Origin: Actinernus sp. WN-2022
Lineage: Eukaryota > Cnidaria > Anthozoa > Actiniaria > Actinernidae
Assembly (NCBI GenBank): GCA_030867875.1
Contig: JAOWCC010001589.1
Location: forward strand, 144,061,745-144,125,744
Length of the DNA: 64,000 nt
Direction of reading: 5' to 3'
The notes beneath the pieces were generated by a model that saw only the letters and a program-made list of their open reading frames with translations, did no database searches and had not been told where the DNA came from. This document shows positions 39,023-50,472 of this stretch, one piece after another. The position numbers and the translations under genes were made by a program. Each line of letters starts with the position of its first letter. Positions within the stretch are counted from its first letter, which is position 1.

Positions 39023-41848
39023 ATGTCTGATACTAGAGGCTTTAAAATGGCAGCTCTTAATATTGCTAGCCTACCAGCCCATATTGATGAATTAAGAGTA
39101 TATATGTTCCCTAAATCTATCGATATCCTCGCGATAAACGAGTCATGTTTAGACAACACCGTTTCTAGTGGTGAAATGTCAATTGCAGGCTATGTATTGG
39201 AAAGGAAGGATAGAACTAGGGATGGAGGAGGTGTGGCACTCTACATTCGAAATTCCTTAAATTATGAGCGATTGAACGATTTTGATGACGATAGGCTCGA
39301 ATGGCTTGGTATAAAGGTAATTAAACCTAAAACAAAGCATTTTATTGTGGGGACCTGGTATAGACCTCCAGATTCTTGCACTGAAATAATGGAAGCCTTT
39401 GAGTCACTGCTTCACAGAATTGAGTCGCTAGGACTGGAGACAAATATTCTTGGGGATTTCAATGCTAATATGAGTGCCACCCCACGTGAATCACACACGA
39501 AAAAATTATTACAAATTTGTAATATGTACCAATACCATCAATTAATTAATGAGCCCACGCGCATAACAGAAAAAACTTCAACCACAATTGACTTGTTTAT
39601 TACAAATAACAACAATCTCTATTCAAAATCTGGGGTCTGTCACATTGGAATCAGTGATCATTCTCTGATTTATGCTGTTAGAAAATTCTGCAGACTAAAG
39701 AGAACTCCATTGATAGTTGAAAGCCGGCAGTTTAGAAATTTTAACACAGAGTCTTTTCGCTTTGATCTTAGCCTAGCCCCATGGCATTTAATATATGATG
39801 AAGATAATCCTAATAATGCGTGGGAATTATGGGCAAATATGTATATGAAGATCTGTGATGCGCATGCTCCGAAGCGGAAAAGGAAAATCAAAAATACCCA
39901 TGCACCCTGGTTAACTCCTGAGTTAAAGAAGATGATGTTTAATAGGGATAAATTGAAAAGGATTGCAAGTATAAATAAGTCTGAGAAGAATTGGGCGAAT
40001 TATAAACAGGCACGAAATGAGATCAATATTGGTATCAAAAAGGCAAAAATAGCCTATTATAAGAAATATTTCGAAGAATGTCAGAGTGACATTAGAAAGA
40101 CATGGAAGGGTGTGCAAACGATTTTGGGAAGAAACCCTCGCAACTCAGAGATTAACGGTATTCAAGTCGAGGATGTTACTTATTCTACCCCAACTGAAAT
40201 CAGTCATGCGCTCAACACCCATTTTTCCAATATTGGTCCAAGGCTTGCCAGATCAATCCCACAAAGTTGTACTAACTTTGAAGATTATATCACCCCAACA
40301 TCTTCTCGTTTTTCTCTTTGTGAAACGAATAATGATATGGTATCTGGATTAATTAATTCATTATCTCCAAATAAAGCCGCTGGTCTGGATGGCATTCCCA
40401 CTAGGTTAGTAAAGGAAGCTTCCCCCGTGGTAGTGCCTTCCTTGACCTATATCATTAATTTATCTATTAGAAGCGGAGTCTTCCCTGAAAAGTGGAAGAT
40501 TGCCAAAGTTTTGCCAATTTACAAAGAGGATACGAAATCAGATCCCAATAATTATAGACCAATATCAATACTACCAGTTGTTAGTAAAATAATTGAAAAA
40601 ATCATTTTCAATCAGCTTTACAGTTACCTCATTAGTAATGACCTCTTGGCAGTCTCCCAGCATGGTTTTAGGCCACAGCATTCAACTCTGACTGCTTTAA
40701 TCGAAGCTACAAACGACTGGTATCTAAACATTGATATTGGCCTCCTAAACGGTGCTCTTTTCCTTGATTTAAAGAAGGCCTTCGACACTGTCGACCATCC
40801 TATATTAATGAATAAGCTTAATTGCTATGGTCTCGACTGTCATGCGATCCAATGGTTCAAATCATATCTGTCTAACCGATGGCAACATACGTCTGTAAAT
40901 GGCACGTTGTCTAGTGCTCTTCCAATTTCTTGCGGGGTTCCACAAGGGTCCGTACTTGGCCCCTTGTTGTTTCTTATTTATATCAATGATTTGCAAGAAT
41001 CTGGTTTGACATCGACTGTAAGAATGTATGCAGATGACACTAGTTTAACTGCCGTTGCAGAGGATCCCATGACACTTGAGGTCAAATTAAACACTGATCT
41101 TGAAAAGGTTCAAAATTGGCTTCGTGCTAATAAGCTTACTTTGAACACAAAAAAGACCAAGTATGTTATCGTGGGCAGTCGGTATCGGCTAAACCATTTA
41201 AACCATAATTTTGATGTCAGTGTTGGTGACCAGCAACTCAAGAGAGAGACGAGCTATAGATATTTAGGCGTGGAGGTTGACGAGGCACTAAGTTGGCGGA
41301 GTCATACCGATACTATATGTAGAAAGGTGTCTGCTGGCTTAGGGGCCATAAAACGAATCCGCCACCTTGTGCCTCGCCAAACCCTGCTAAAAGTACATGA
41401 AGCTCTAATACTTCCCTACTTTGATTACTGCAGTGAGGTATGGGGTTGCATGGGTAAAGGCCAATGTGACAGACTCCAGAGGCTTCATAATAGGGCTGGT
41501 AGGCTCATTACTTCTTCTGATTACAATATTAGATCTGCCGATATTATACAGAGCCTCGACTGGGACACTCTTGAGATCAGACGCACAAAACAACTTGCAG
41601 TTAGTGTTTTTAAATCAATGAGAGGCCATTATCCTTCAGGAATTAGAGAGCTTTTTCAAGCTACATCCAGCATACATCACCATAACCTGAGGGGTAGTGA
41701 TAATAATACGTTCATTCCAAGACCTCGCACTGAAGCTGCAAAGCGGGCTTTTAGTTATAGAGGGGCTGTTTTGTGGAGTGACCTACCGGATGATTCTAAA
41801 TCCATGACGAATATAAACGCCTTTAAGGATACCTTGGACTTCAGATAA
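39023..41848 (+). CDS. CR1-type ORF2: APE endonuclease and reverse transcriptase
   Basis: 941 residues, no lesion. The endonuclease (about 10-230) shows AALNIASLPAHIDEL, INESCLDN, GGGVALYIRNSLN, GTWYRPPDS, ILGDFNANM and GISDHSLIYAV. A basic linker follows (KRKRKIKNTHAPWLTPELKK). RT blocks: NKAAGLDGIPTRLV (about 450), NYRPISILPVVSKIIEK (about 511), FLDLKKAFDTVDH (about 580), CGVPQGSVLGPLLFLIYIND (about 635), MYADDTSLT (about 668) and RYLGVEVDEALSW (about 755). The tail ends FSYRGAVLWSDLP. The ATG at 39,023 is the first in frame; the frame is open back to 38,870, overlapping the end of ORF1 by about 75 nt, so reinitiation or a frameshift could also start it. The protein nicks DNA and copies the element RNA in the nucleus. 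Confidence 0.92.
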   Translation: MSDTRGFKMAALNIASLPAHIDELRVYMFPKSIDILAINESCLDNTVSSGEMSIAGYVLERKDRTRDGGGVALYIRNSLNYERLNDFDDDRLEWLGIKVIKPKTKHFIVGTWYRPPDSCTEIMEAFESLLHRIESLGLETNILGDFNANMSATPRESHTKKLLQICNMYQYHQLINEPTRITEKTSTTIDLFITNNNNLYSKSGVCHIGISDHSLIYAVRKFCRLKRTPLIVESRQFRNFNTESFRFDLSLAPWHLIYDEDNPNNAWELWANMYMKICDAHAPKRKRKIKNTHAPWLTPELKKMMFNRDKLKRIASINKSEKNWANYKQARNEINIGIKKAKIAYYKKYFEECQSDIRKTWKGVQTILGRNPRNSEINGIQVEDVTYSTPTEISHALNTHFSNIGPRLARSIPQSCTNFEDYITPTSSRFSLCETNNDMVSGLINSLSPNKAAGLDGIPTRLVKEASPVVVPSLTYIINLSIRSGVFPEKWKIAKVLPIYKEDTKSDPNNYRPISILPVVSKIIEKIIFNQLYSYLISNDLLAVSQHGFRPQHSTLTALIEATNDWYLNIDIGLLNGALFLDLKKAFDTVDHPILMNKLNCYGLDCHAIQWFKSYLSNRWQHTSVNGTLSSALPISCGVPQGSVLGPLLFLIYINDLQESGLTSTVRMYADDTSLTAVAEDPMTLEVKLNTDLEKVQNWLRANKLTLNTKKTKYVIVGSRYRLNHLNHNFDVSVGDQQLKRETSYRYLGVEVDEALSWRSHTDTICRKVSAGLGAIKRIRHLVPRQTLLKVHEALILPYFDYCSEVWGCMGKGQCDRLQRLHNRAGRLITSSDYNIRSADIIQSLDWDTLEIRRTKQLAVSVFKSMRGHYPSGIRELFQATSSIHHHNLRGSDNNTFIPRPRTEAAKRAFSYRGAVLWSDLPDDSKSMTNINAFKDTLDFR

Positions 41849-42049
41849 ACAGCAGCTGTTGATTGTTGTATTGGATTACAGACTTTTTATTGAATTTATT
41901 AAAGTTATAGATTAGTTAGGGTGCTTTCCATAGTGTAGTAGTATGTAGTGGTTTTCCTTTGACGGCTCGCTGGAAGAGCATTGTAATTATTATAATGAAT
42001 GCGATACCGTTATATTTAATAAAAGCTTATGATGATGATGATGATGATT

Positions 42050-43300
42050 GCTAAACATCATAAACAAATCGCAGGCTTCATATTGCATATTATTTTTATA
42101 CTCTGGAGCGGTAAAGATCATGCTGAATCTACCTTCTCTTGACTGATAAACATATCTGACTCCTTTTCTAGGTATCAGGGCGATCACTTCGCAGATAATT
42201 TGGTTGCAAGCATAGAAAACCGTAAAAACCGGCAAACAGCAGCTTGATCTAATGCCCGACTCAATTACAGTCCAGGAATTCGAAGTTCGCGGGTGAACTT
42301 CATCACTGCTACATGTAGTCCGAAGCTTCCTAGAAGTGATGCTTTTTGGCCCGGGCTCATTCGTTTCAGTCAACAGATCTTCTTCGCTTGGCCATTGTTT
42401 TTGTTTGAACCACGAGCCTTTATCGCTCTACGCTAAACTTGCCTTCTTACTCTTAGTCGGCCTAAATTTACCCAAGAATAGCCTCTATTAAGTTTCGACG
42501 ACATAATTTTAGATAGAATGCAATTCAAGAAAAACAAACGAAAACGAAGCATAGCGTACTATAAAGACGAGCGTAGCGTACTATAAAAGACGATTGTTGT
42601 TTTAGTTTGTTCGCGTGCCGCTTTCACGTAGCTGTCAATCATGTTTCGCGCGTCACTTTTCGCGGGAAATTAAAACATGTTTTTTCGGGGCGTTAAAAAG
42701 GAATTTTAGTTTTGATTTTTTTGCTATAATAAAGCTAAGACCTAAAGCATTTAAAATATGCTAAAAAAATTTTTGGGGGAAGTTTTGCCTGTGAACCTTT
42801 TGCCATACCTTAACACTTTTCATCAAAAATTCACAAATGTTGTCTAATGTATATAGTCCATATCATAAGTACATTACAAGACCTAACAATATTCGCATCC
42901 GAATCGTATCGGATATACAATGGCTCGCTACTGTATATTCGACAAAATTCGGTTGCTCATATTGTAACTAGTACTTTAGGGCAGATGTCTACAAAAATCA
43001 AACAAAATCAAAAATCTGCGGCAGAAGTCGAAAAATAGAATTCGCTCCCCTTTTGCATATAGGTAGCCCTTAGCCAGAATACAAGCATTATGTAGTTTGT
43101 TTGGTGAAATATATATTTATTTCTGAGAAAAACGAAAAAATCCCATTGAGCTCCAGACACGATTCCGGGAGGCCCGACAGCGTTGAAAATCTGCCGTGTT
43201 CGCTCGATTCGCGTGTCAACTATTGAACCGAGAATTATTGTAATACTACCAGCTTATTATATGGCTCTTCATTGTTCGCTCAGAGGAATTTCATAAACCT
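42050..43300. other. Right part of the TTAA element, then spacer
   Basis: 42,050-42,809 is the remaining right part of the TTAA-bounded element. 42,810-43,300 is AT-rich spacer. A 127-codon minus-strand frame at 41,990-42,373 includes the complement of the GAT microsatellite as a His run and is not accepted as a gene. Nothing else recognised. Confidence 0.4.
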
Positions 43301-43305
43301 TTTAT

Positions 43306-44573
43306 TACTCGGGCTGCCTGTGGCAGGCACGAATCTAAATCTGCAGGCCGTTTTTGTTCTGTGCAGCAATTTCTGCGCATGCGTTAAATTATGCATTAAT
43401 TGTTGGCGCTAATAGATTTCTCTCCAGTCCAGTCGCCATCTTAAGATTCTGCGGACGCTATTCTTGCTTGAGGTACGTTTCGTAGGTTTTATGCCACATT
43501 TCATTTTACTCTGTCATAATACATACCAGCGCAAACACCGCGATCGGTAGGCCAACACTAAAATAATTTCGACCGTGTTTTTGGCTGATTTACCGATCTC
43601 GTATCGAGACCTGTACGTTAAACAGGTATACTGAATAGTTGATTTATAGCGAAGGATACGGAGCGATTTACTAGCAAATACATATACTGTGGTTGAGCAG
43701 TTATGGGTTACTATCCTCTATCGAAGTCTGAAGACATCTGAACTCCTGAACTGTGAGAGCAACACTGTCACTCGCCAACACGAAGCCAGAAATACAGACT
43801 CAGCACAGAATTATTAGGAACCAAGCAATATTCAACTCTCAAGGTAAACTTAAAGAAGAAACCTCTCACGGCCGAGGTTTTGGTTCGAGAAATTAAATGC
43901 TTCCAACAATTCCCTTTATGGTTCTGTAATATAATGAGCAGACTGAAGTTTTGGGAATGAGGGTAAAGCTTTTAATTAGAGGTAACCAACAGGCATTTCA
44001 GTTAATAATCTTTAATCCAACAAATACCAAGATGGACTCCTAATGGCTCATCATGTATAGCAAGAACAGCAGATAAAGTTACACAGAGGAACACAAATTG
44101 ACCACGAATACAATTAACATGACTTCCAGAGAGAACAGCCGCAGAGAAAGAGCCGCGAGGCAGCGAGCTGTTATAAAGAGCCGCAGGGTAGAAAGAACAG
44201 TATAGAAATATAGTGATAGCTCCATCACAGGATGGACAGGATACAACTTATAATATGGTACAAATATAAACATACATTTGAAACAATCATCTATTAGTAC
44301 TGGGATCCTGGAGTATAACAGAACAGCAGACTAAATTGTAAACGTGTGTTACATGAATAAGTAGTATGTACAATAAAATTAAAGGTCAACTTCGTTAATT
44401 TACATACTAGAAAAACAAAAATATTAAATTATATTTATACTAGGGGAGCAGAGAATGAAAGTCACCGCGCTACCGGCCACTCCTAAAGACTGCTAAATTC
44501 AGCTAATAATTCTTCCCTTTGATTATTACTAAGAGGATTTCAAATGAAAGTGTATTTCATCTTCAATCTCATT
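43306..44573. repeat. Dispersed repeat, copy B
   Basis: Same orientation as copy A at 10,795-12,262. Starts ACTCGGGCTGCCTGTGGCAG and ends CATCTTCAATCTCAT. It carries additional internal sequence (for example 43,590-43,860) that A lacks, and lacks others. Shared blocks include CACCGCGCTACCGGCCACTC and GACTGCTAAATTCAGC. Non-coding; similar open frames near 44,079-44,273 and 11,908-12,174 only mirror the nucleotide similarity. Confidence 0.65.
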
Positions 44574-44574
44574 G

Positions 44575-46350
44575 AGAACACACCATCAGAAATCTGAAGA
44601 AGGGAAGTCAAAAATAAATCATAAAAATCCTGGAACGCAAAATATCAAAGAAAAACAACCTGCCTTGCACAACCAAGGGGCCAAAAAAAATGGCTGCATT
44701 GATGTTTTTAGCGAAACTTACTGTTTGTAAACACTGACGTCATTTATATATTTGCATATATAATTTATTGGCAAAAAATTGCGTGTTTGTATGATTTGTA
44801 TGGCATCTAGCGATTTGGGCCTCGCGAAATACATCTTAAAGTCTCAATTCTGCTTCCATATCCTAATTCTTTTATAAGACTTATAAGTTAAAAGCATATA
44901 AGCTTCGATGAAAGGGCTTGCTTGCATTTTGGAAGAACAAGAAAGTAATTTGGCGATGAATAAGCACCGACCTGTGATATTTTATAAGCAACTGACTGCG
45001 TTCACGCTTCGTTTCTGCCAGCCACAGAATACAACAAATGTGGCGTGACTGGCCTGTGTGACGTCACATCAAATATCGCTACATAGTGGCCCGAGTGAAA
45101 GCATAGGTCTTTAAAGTTATAGGAAGATTACTTTGGCCAATTTAATTCGCGCTCCTCGGGTTTTTTCTCAATGTAGCACTCCGAAAACATAAAATCACGC
45201 CATCTTGTGATTGTGTGGCCAAAGCCAAAGTGTCATTAGAAGCTTGTGGTTGAAGTAAAAACCTTACATATATGTGACATTGGTAGAAAACAACAAATAT
45301 ACTAACCTTTCCTCGGTTATGATATTCTGTATGGTCGATAATATTCTTTCATCATATCCTTTGCCGTTCTTTACGTGACATGACAAACATGACATGACTT
45401 GACGCCACATGCCAAACGGTCGTAAATTGAATTGAACGATTGTTCCTCGTGAACACATGTATGCTAGTGCTCTTTCTCTTTGTGTCGATGATATCAATTG
45501 CTTTGCAAGCTTCGGGCAGCATCCACTTGTACCATGATAAATAAGTGCCGTTTCAGATCTGCCATCCTGTATTCACTGTTGTGATTAATTTGCATATTGC
45601 CGAGACAAGACTGTTACAATGTTTTTGTTCGTGGGGTTAGGGGGAGACGGAGACCGTTTTATCGTTTTCTGTATGGTTTTGGATGACCGGCAGCTTATCA
45701 CAGAAAAGGAAAGGTGGCACAGGTGTATGAAAGGAAGTGTAAGGTAGGATCCCCGGCGGATATTGACATTTCCAACAGGTTTTTAGCCTAACTTTGAAGG
45801 CATTCCTTTTGTACAATATTTTGTTCGTAACGGTGAAAATAGTTCAACATATCTTTATTTTATATGGCAAGTTTGGATAATATTCTGACGCAGCTTTGTC
45901 TCCACTAACAATCCTTTAATATACGCTCAATTCACACTGTATTATAAGTAAGTAATAGTATTTATTTAACCGGTAAAAATGCATACAAGTCTTAAAAATA
46001 CATTTTTGTAGAAGTAAAAAACATAAATATAACAGTATATTGCTTACTAAATAAAGTTTATAGAGCGGATTTCAATAGCGCTGCGCACAGTTTCTAAAGA
46101 TAGATTGTCTGGCACGAGACCCCCCGCAAGGGTCAGACAAACAGACGCTGATGTTTACAATATTTCAGTGTGTTCGAGAGTCGTGTTAGGACATAATTCG
46201 TATCTTTTGCGATCAAAAAAAGAAGCAATACCTTAAATAAGATTCCCAGTCATATCAGTAATAGTGAATACTAAGCACTGTTGCCGAGGGAGATGTAAGA
46301 TTGACTCTAGATGTGAAAAGACCTTGATAAATCGCTCAAAGAGATATATC
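44575..46350. other. Unassigned spacer
   Basis: AT-rich intergenic DNA. No domain-bearing frame, repeat end or RNA gene is supported. Confidence 0.4.
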
Positions 46351-46358
46351 TCTCGGAG

Positions 46359-46691
46359 ATGTATATAGAGCCATTAGAGGTTTTTCATATTTTCAATGGA
46401 ACTTTTCCGTTCCAAAACCTTCACAGGGAATGTAGTGAGAAATGTGATCGGTTGAGAAATGTTTGTACAGGAGACCTCAAAAGCACAGAACAACTAGACA
46501 AGTACAATGAAACGCAAGCGGGAGTTTGTCTGAATTACTGGTACAAATTACTGAAGTCCCACTGCCCGCCAGTAAACATAGCGAGAAGAGTCCGAGAAGG
46601 AACAAAAGTTCAACCAAGTTTGCTCGAATTTATGGATTCTAATTACGTTTTTGAAGCGAAGTCTCGTGTACATCTACGATGCTTTCAATGA
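46359..46691 (+). CDS. Unrecognised 110-codon open frame with five-Cys pattern
   Basis: From ATG 46,359 the frame reads MYIEPLEVFHIFNGTFPFQN, then ECSEKCDRLRNVCTGDLKST, AGVCLNYWYKLLKSHCPPVN and ends in LRCFQ. Cys spacing (C-x3-C-x6-C...C...C) could be a small disulfide- or metal-binding fold, or part of an exon. There is no signal peptide and no neighbouring exon. Not recognised; may be chance. Confidence 0.25.
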   Translation: MYIEPLEVFHIFNGTFPFQNLHRECSEKCDRLRNVCTGDLKSTEQLDKYNETQAGVCLNYWYKLLKSHCPPVNIARRVREGTKVQPSLLEFMDSNYVFEAKSRVHLRCFQ

Positions 46692-46699
46692 TATATTTT

Positions 46700-47028
46700 A
46701 TTAACACAACTGAAGTTTCAAAAATTTCTTTCGGAGCTATCGCGCGGAATGGGTACCTTGTTTAATACCTTCAGATAATTTGAAAACTCGACAAATGCAA
46801 AAAATATGATGGCTTGACAGAGCACATCAAAATAAGCAAGACTGCCGAATTTAAGGTGCTCTCTTGGAAGAATTATAGAATACCCGGCCATTTGGGTCAT
46901 TAATAATTCATTTTCTCAAATTTTCATACAATTTTCATTTCATACCTTCTAAAAACCTAACCCTGAAATTAAAAAAAAACCTAACCATTTTCGACTCCAA
47001 ATCATTCATAGAACGACCCTACATAGTT
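46700..47028. other. Spacer before the LINE tail
   Basis: No feature seen apart from ACCTAACC-type motifs near 46,960-46,985. Confidence 0.4.
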
Positions 47029-47210
47029 TAGATAGATAGATAGATCGTTTATTACAAATTTCTCACTTACAGCAAAAACTGAATTACGGAGATTTACATT
47101 AATATGGTTCTAGATAAGTTAACTAAGTTTTAAGAAGGATATACTATATACTGCTCTGATTAAACTAATGCTGTATTACAATTAAATTTTTTTAAATACA
47201 TCTATTGTAG

Positions 47211-48548
47211 TTACTTACAATTGTTATTGTAATCATTTGCGCCCGATATTATAAAGGTGTTTCTATATCTATTAGTTCTACATGATGGTATACACATAGG
47301 ATTTCTACTCCTTATAAAGGTAACAGTTGGGCGCGTTGCATTAAACGGTAGGAGGCCATATAGATTTCCCTCTGGATGCGACAGTATCCTCCGAAATAAA
47401 CTCTGGCAGAGTTGTGACCTACGGTCCGCAAGGCTACATAGACCAGAAAAGTTAAGCTGGTCAGAGTACGAAAGATCGTATCCATATATAATGCGTAGGG
47501 CTCGTTTTTGTATTCGTTCAAGTGAACAGCTAAGATAATCTGGGAGACTATAATGAAATACCGGGCTGGCATATAACAACACAGATTGAATACAGGCAGT
47601 ATAAAATTGGACAAGTTCGTCTGCAGAAACATTAGCGCGCTTTAGCTGAACTAGGAAGTATAGTCTCTTTGACGCTTTTTTGATGGTGTCCGAAATATGA
47701 GAGTTCCATTTAAGATTATTCTGTAATGTTACACCTAGAATTTTAATTTCGTCTACTTCACCAAGAGTTGCCTCCCCTACCGTAACGGTGTCATAAATTC
47801 TCGGTGTTATAGAGAACGAGATTTTGAGTTCTTTACATTTCTTTGGATGCAATTCAAATCTGTTCGCTTTAGACCACTGATCTACACGATTAATTATCTC
47901 CTGTGCGTGGCTGCATTCGTTCTTTTTTATTACTTCGTGAATCGTGGTATCGTCTACATATTTGAAAATACCATTTGCGGATGGGGCATTCAGATCATTG
48001 ATCATAACTATGAATATCCAGGGGCCTAATTTGGTACCCTGAGGTACCCCTGCCGGCACTGACTTCCACTCTGAGAAGCAATCACTTGCAAGCTTAACAC
48101 GTTGGCGCCTATTCGATAGAAAATCGCAAATCCAGTTCAGAATATGCGGGTTTATACCGTAGTTGGCGAGCTTTTTAATTAATAGGGTGTGGTCGATCAG
48201 GTCAAAAGCTTTCCGGTAATCTAAGGCAAAAACTCTGACATCATTCCCTGACCCATCGGTTGCTTTGGACCAATGGTGTATCATGCTTATCAAGGCGTGA
48301 CTGGTTGACAGGTTAGGGATACACCCAAACTGGTCAGGACCAATGTGCTTGAGCACCGCCGGTTTTACGTGAGCCTGCACTACAAAATCTTCAGCCACTT
48401 TAGATAGAGTTGGTGTTAACGAAATAGGCCTTATGTCTTTTGTGATATCTTTAACATGTGTTACTTTCGGGAGCGGAGTGATATTCGCACTCTTCCATAA
48501 AAGGGGCAGTTTTTCCTCTCTAAGGGTGGAATTAATAATTGATGTCAC
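47211..48548 (-). pseudogene. LINE ORF2, reverse transcriptase
   Basis: A 445-codon frame: LWKSANITPLPKV, DIRPISLTPTLSKVAEDFVV, GPDQFGCIPNLSTSHALISM, VFALDYRKAFDLIDHTLLI (motif A), AGVPQGTKLGPWIFIVMIND, IFKYVDDTTIHEV (catalytic YVDD), ANRFELHPKKCKELKISF, EIKILGVTLQNNLKWNSHI, and the C-terminal QKRALRIIYGYDLSYSDQL. It joins the upstream frame by a single-base shift near 48,545 (one extra G in a GG pair). The motif set fits CR1/L2-group RT; catalytic residues are intact. Confidence 0.85.
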
Positions 48549-49352
48549 CGGGTACGGTCAATATATACGAATACTCCTTTAAGATCCAGTTCGGGATATC
48601 ATCTGGGCCATTCGCTTTGCCAGCACAGATTCTATTTAACTGGGCTGTTACTGACTCAAGGGATACCAAAGGCTGGACAGCATCGCTTGAGTCGAACCGT
48701 GTGTCTGCGACTAAAGGTTGATAAAACTGTTGGGCCTCTAGGAAAGCATTGTTTATTTGATTCGCGAAGTCAGATATTTCCTGTGTACTGGGGGAATCTC
48801 TTGAGAGCATGGTCGCTATAAGGTTATTAGCTTTCTTCGTCATGCCACATAGGCGCTTGCATTCTTTCCACCATTGTTTGGGGTTAGAGTTATTTAGCTC
48901 TTTTATCTTCGATTGGTAAAATTTCGATTTGCATAATTTTCGTTCTTTGTTTACTCGGTTTCTGTAAAATCTAAAAAGCGTGGAATTTGATTGATTAAGA
49001 GCTTCTTGGCGCTTTCTGATTAACCATTTCAGTTGACCAGTCATCCAAGGTGCATCATTGGTATGTAGCTTCACAGCCTTTGTTGGCATAATAGTGTTCA
49101 AACCTATGCCGATCATAGAATTAAACAATTCTAGTTTATCTTGTGCATTATTCAAAGTATCTATGGCGGACCAGTCAATTGTACTAAAATATCTCCCGAG
49201 GGCATCCTTTGAACTTGGCCGCATATCTCTAATCAACACTGTCTTCTTTGTTGTAGTGCCTTTTGTTCGTGACTGAGGGAAAAGAGATACCGTACAATGG
49301 TCAGACAGACCGAAAGGTGCTAACTTGGTTGGTTCGCTGTAGTAGTCCTTAA
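48532..49352 (-). pseudogene. LINE ORF2, endonuclease end and linker
   Basis: Opens from the TTAA at 49,352 with KDYYSEPTKLAPFGLSDHCT, so the SDH catalytic box sits a few residues inside. Continues VLIRDMRPSSKDALGRYF, APWMTGQLKWLIRKRQEAL, NPKQWWKECKRLCGMTKK and GKANGPDDIPNWILKEYSYI, then runs out of frame near 48,540. Before the insert at 49,353 this continued directly from the endonuclease part at 54,775. Confidence 0.82.
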
Positions 49353-50472
49353 GAGAGGATCCATGTGAAAACCATGCAGACGAGTCTACAGTGCACCTCT
49401 CCGATTTCCTTTAAATTTGGCACACAGTTATATCTTAACTAGCTAATGTCCCATGTGAAATAGTTTGGCTGAAATGTAAAAGGCCTTTGAGATATGACAA
49501 TCAAACTGTTTGACCCCCTGAAATGCTCAAAATCAGAGCAAAATATACCTTATGTTGTAACATGTCGCAATCGCAAATGATTTTAAGTAGAAAGATAATA
49601 TTTTTACTGGCTTTAGTACTAAGTCCCGTCAGCATATTAAAACCAAAATCAACAAATTTTATTTATATTTTGTCGCTTCTGTCGAATTTTTATTTAACGC
49701 TACTTTAATAGGTATTTTTAAAACCCGATAAATGCTGTCTGGCAATGGCCGTTTGCAGAGTTGCGGCCTTCTTTTCTTTGAATTTAGAAACATTTCTAGA
49801 TTGACTTACAATAGATCTTTGCATCTGGTAAAAAAAATCTCTGTAAAGTTAATGCTGGGTTAGAGAGTACGCACTCTCAAAATCCGCAATGTTCAGTTAT
49901 TAAACAAACGACGATATGGTGACACGGCGATTTTTTCCCCGATTAAAATCGAAAATACGGTGAACTTCACAGATTTTCTGCCAATAATTGCTTTAAGAAT
50001 TCGAATGCACATTCATTTTCAATATTATTTTAGTTTTGAAGGGTGACCAAGTCCATGACCCGATATGCAGATGTCTAAAGTGACTGAATTATTGTCGAGT
50101 TTGACGGAGTCAAAGCTGAAAAATAGGTACTCATAGCTTATGGCAGTATCTTCGTTTAAAATTGTTTGATTGGATCAAAGACAATGAATTTTCTTTGAAT
50201 ATGATATATAGAGGATTTCAAACTACGCTACGCTTTAAATACAGCTTCTAATCCGAGTCACTCTGAATTTTGCGAGCCTCTGTAGCGGGGTGAATGAGTG
50301 ACAAGTAGAAATGCACGTACAGTCGTATTTAGGTTCTTTAGCCGATTCTCTATTCAAGTTTTTAGTTTTTATTCTGTAAAGAAACGATGTTTTCTTTTCA
50401 TAATAAAAAAAACCTAATGGTTTCGTTTTCTTGGAAGCCCTTTATTATATGCTCATCGGATAGTTGTCCAAG

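Larger units (their letters stand above)
37600..42049 (+). mobile_element. Nearly intact CR1-type LINE
   Basis: Contains ORF1 (37,860-38,945), ORF2 (39,023-41,848) and a 3' UTR of about 200 bp ending in a GAT microsatellite (42,029-42,049). The 5' limit is not visible and is placed near 37,600 by eye. CR1 affiliation follows from the ORF1 SGNH hydrolase, the ORF2 domain order and the simple-repeat 3' end. It is the only LINE here with both frames open, hence the most recent insertion and possibly still active. Confidence 0.82.
36963..42809. mobile_element. TTAA-bounded element with 19-bp perfect ends, host to a LINE
   Basis: GGTATGGCAAAAGGTTCAC at 36,963-36,981 is exactly complemented at 42,791-42,809. 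TTAA lies outside both (36,959-36,962 and 42,810-42,813). Inside, about 0.6 kb on the left and 0.75 kb on the right flank a full LINE, so the original element was probably about 1.3 kb and took up the LINE later. Sub-terminal sequences (GGGGAAAAAAT and its partner) are only weakly related. No transposase is seen. Confidence 0.72.

Noticed and set aside
41990..42373. 127-codon minus-strand frame with a His run
   Set aside because: The His run is the complement of the LINE's GAT microsatellite; no domain.
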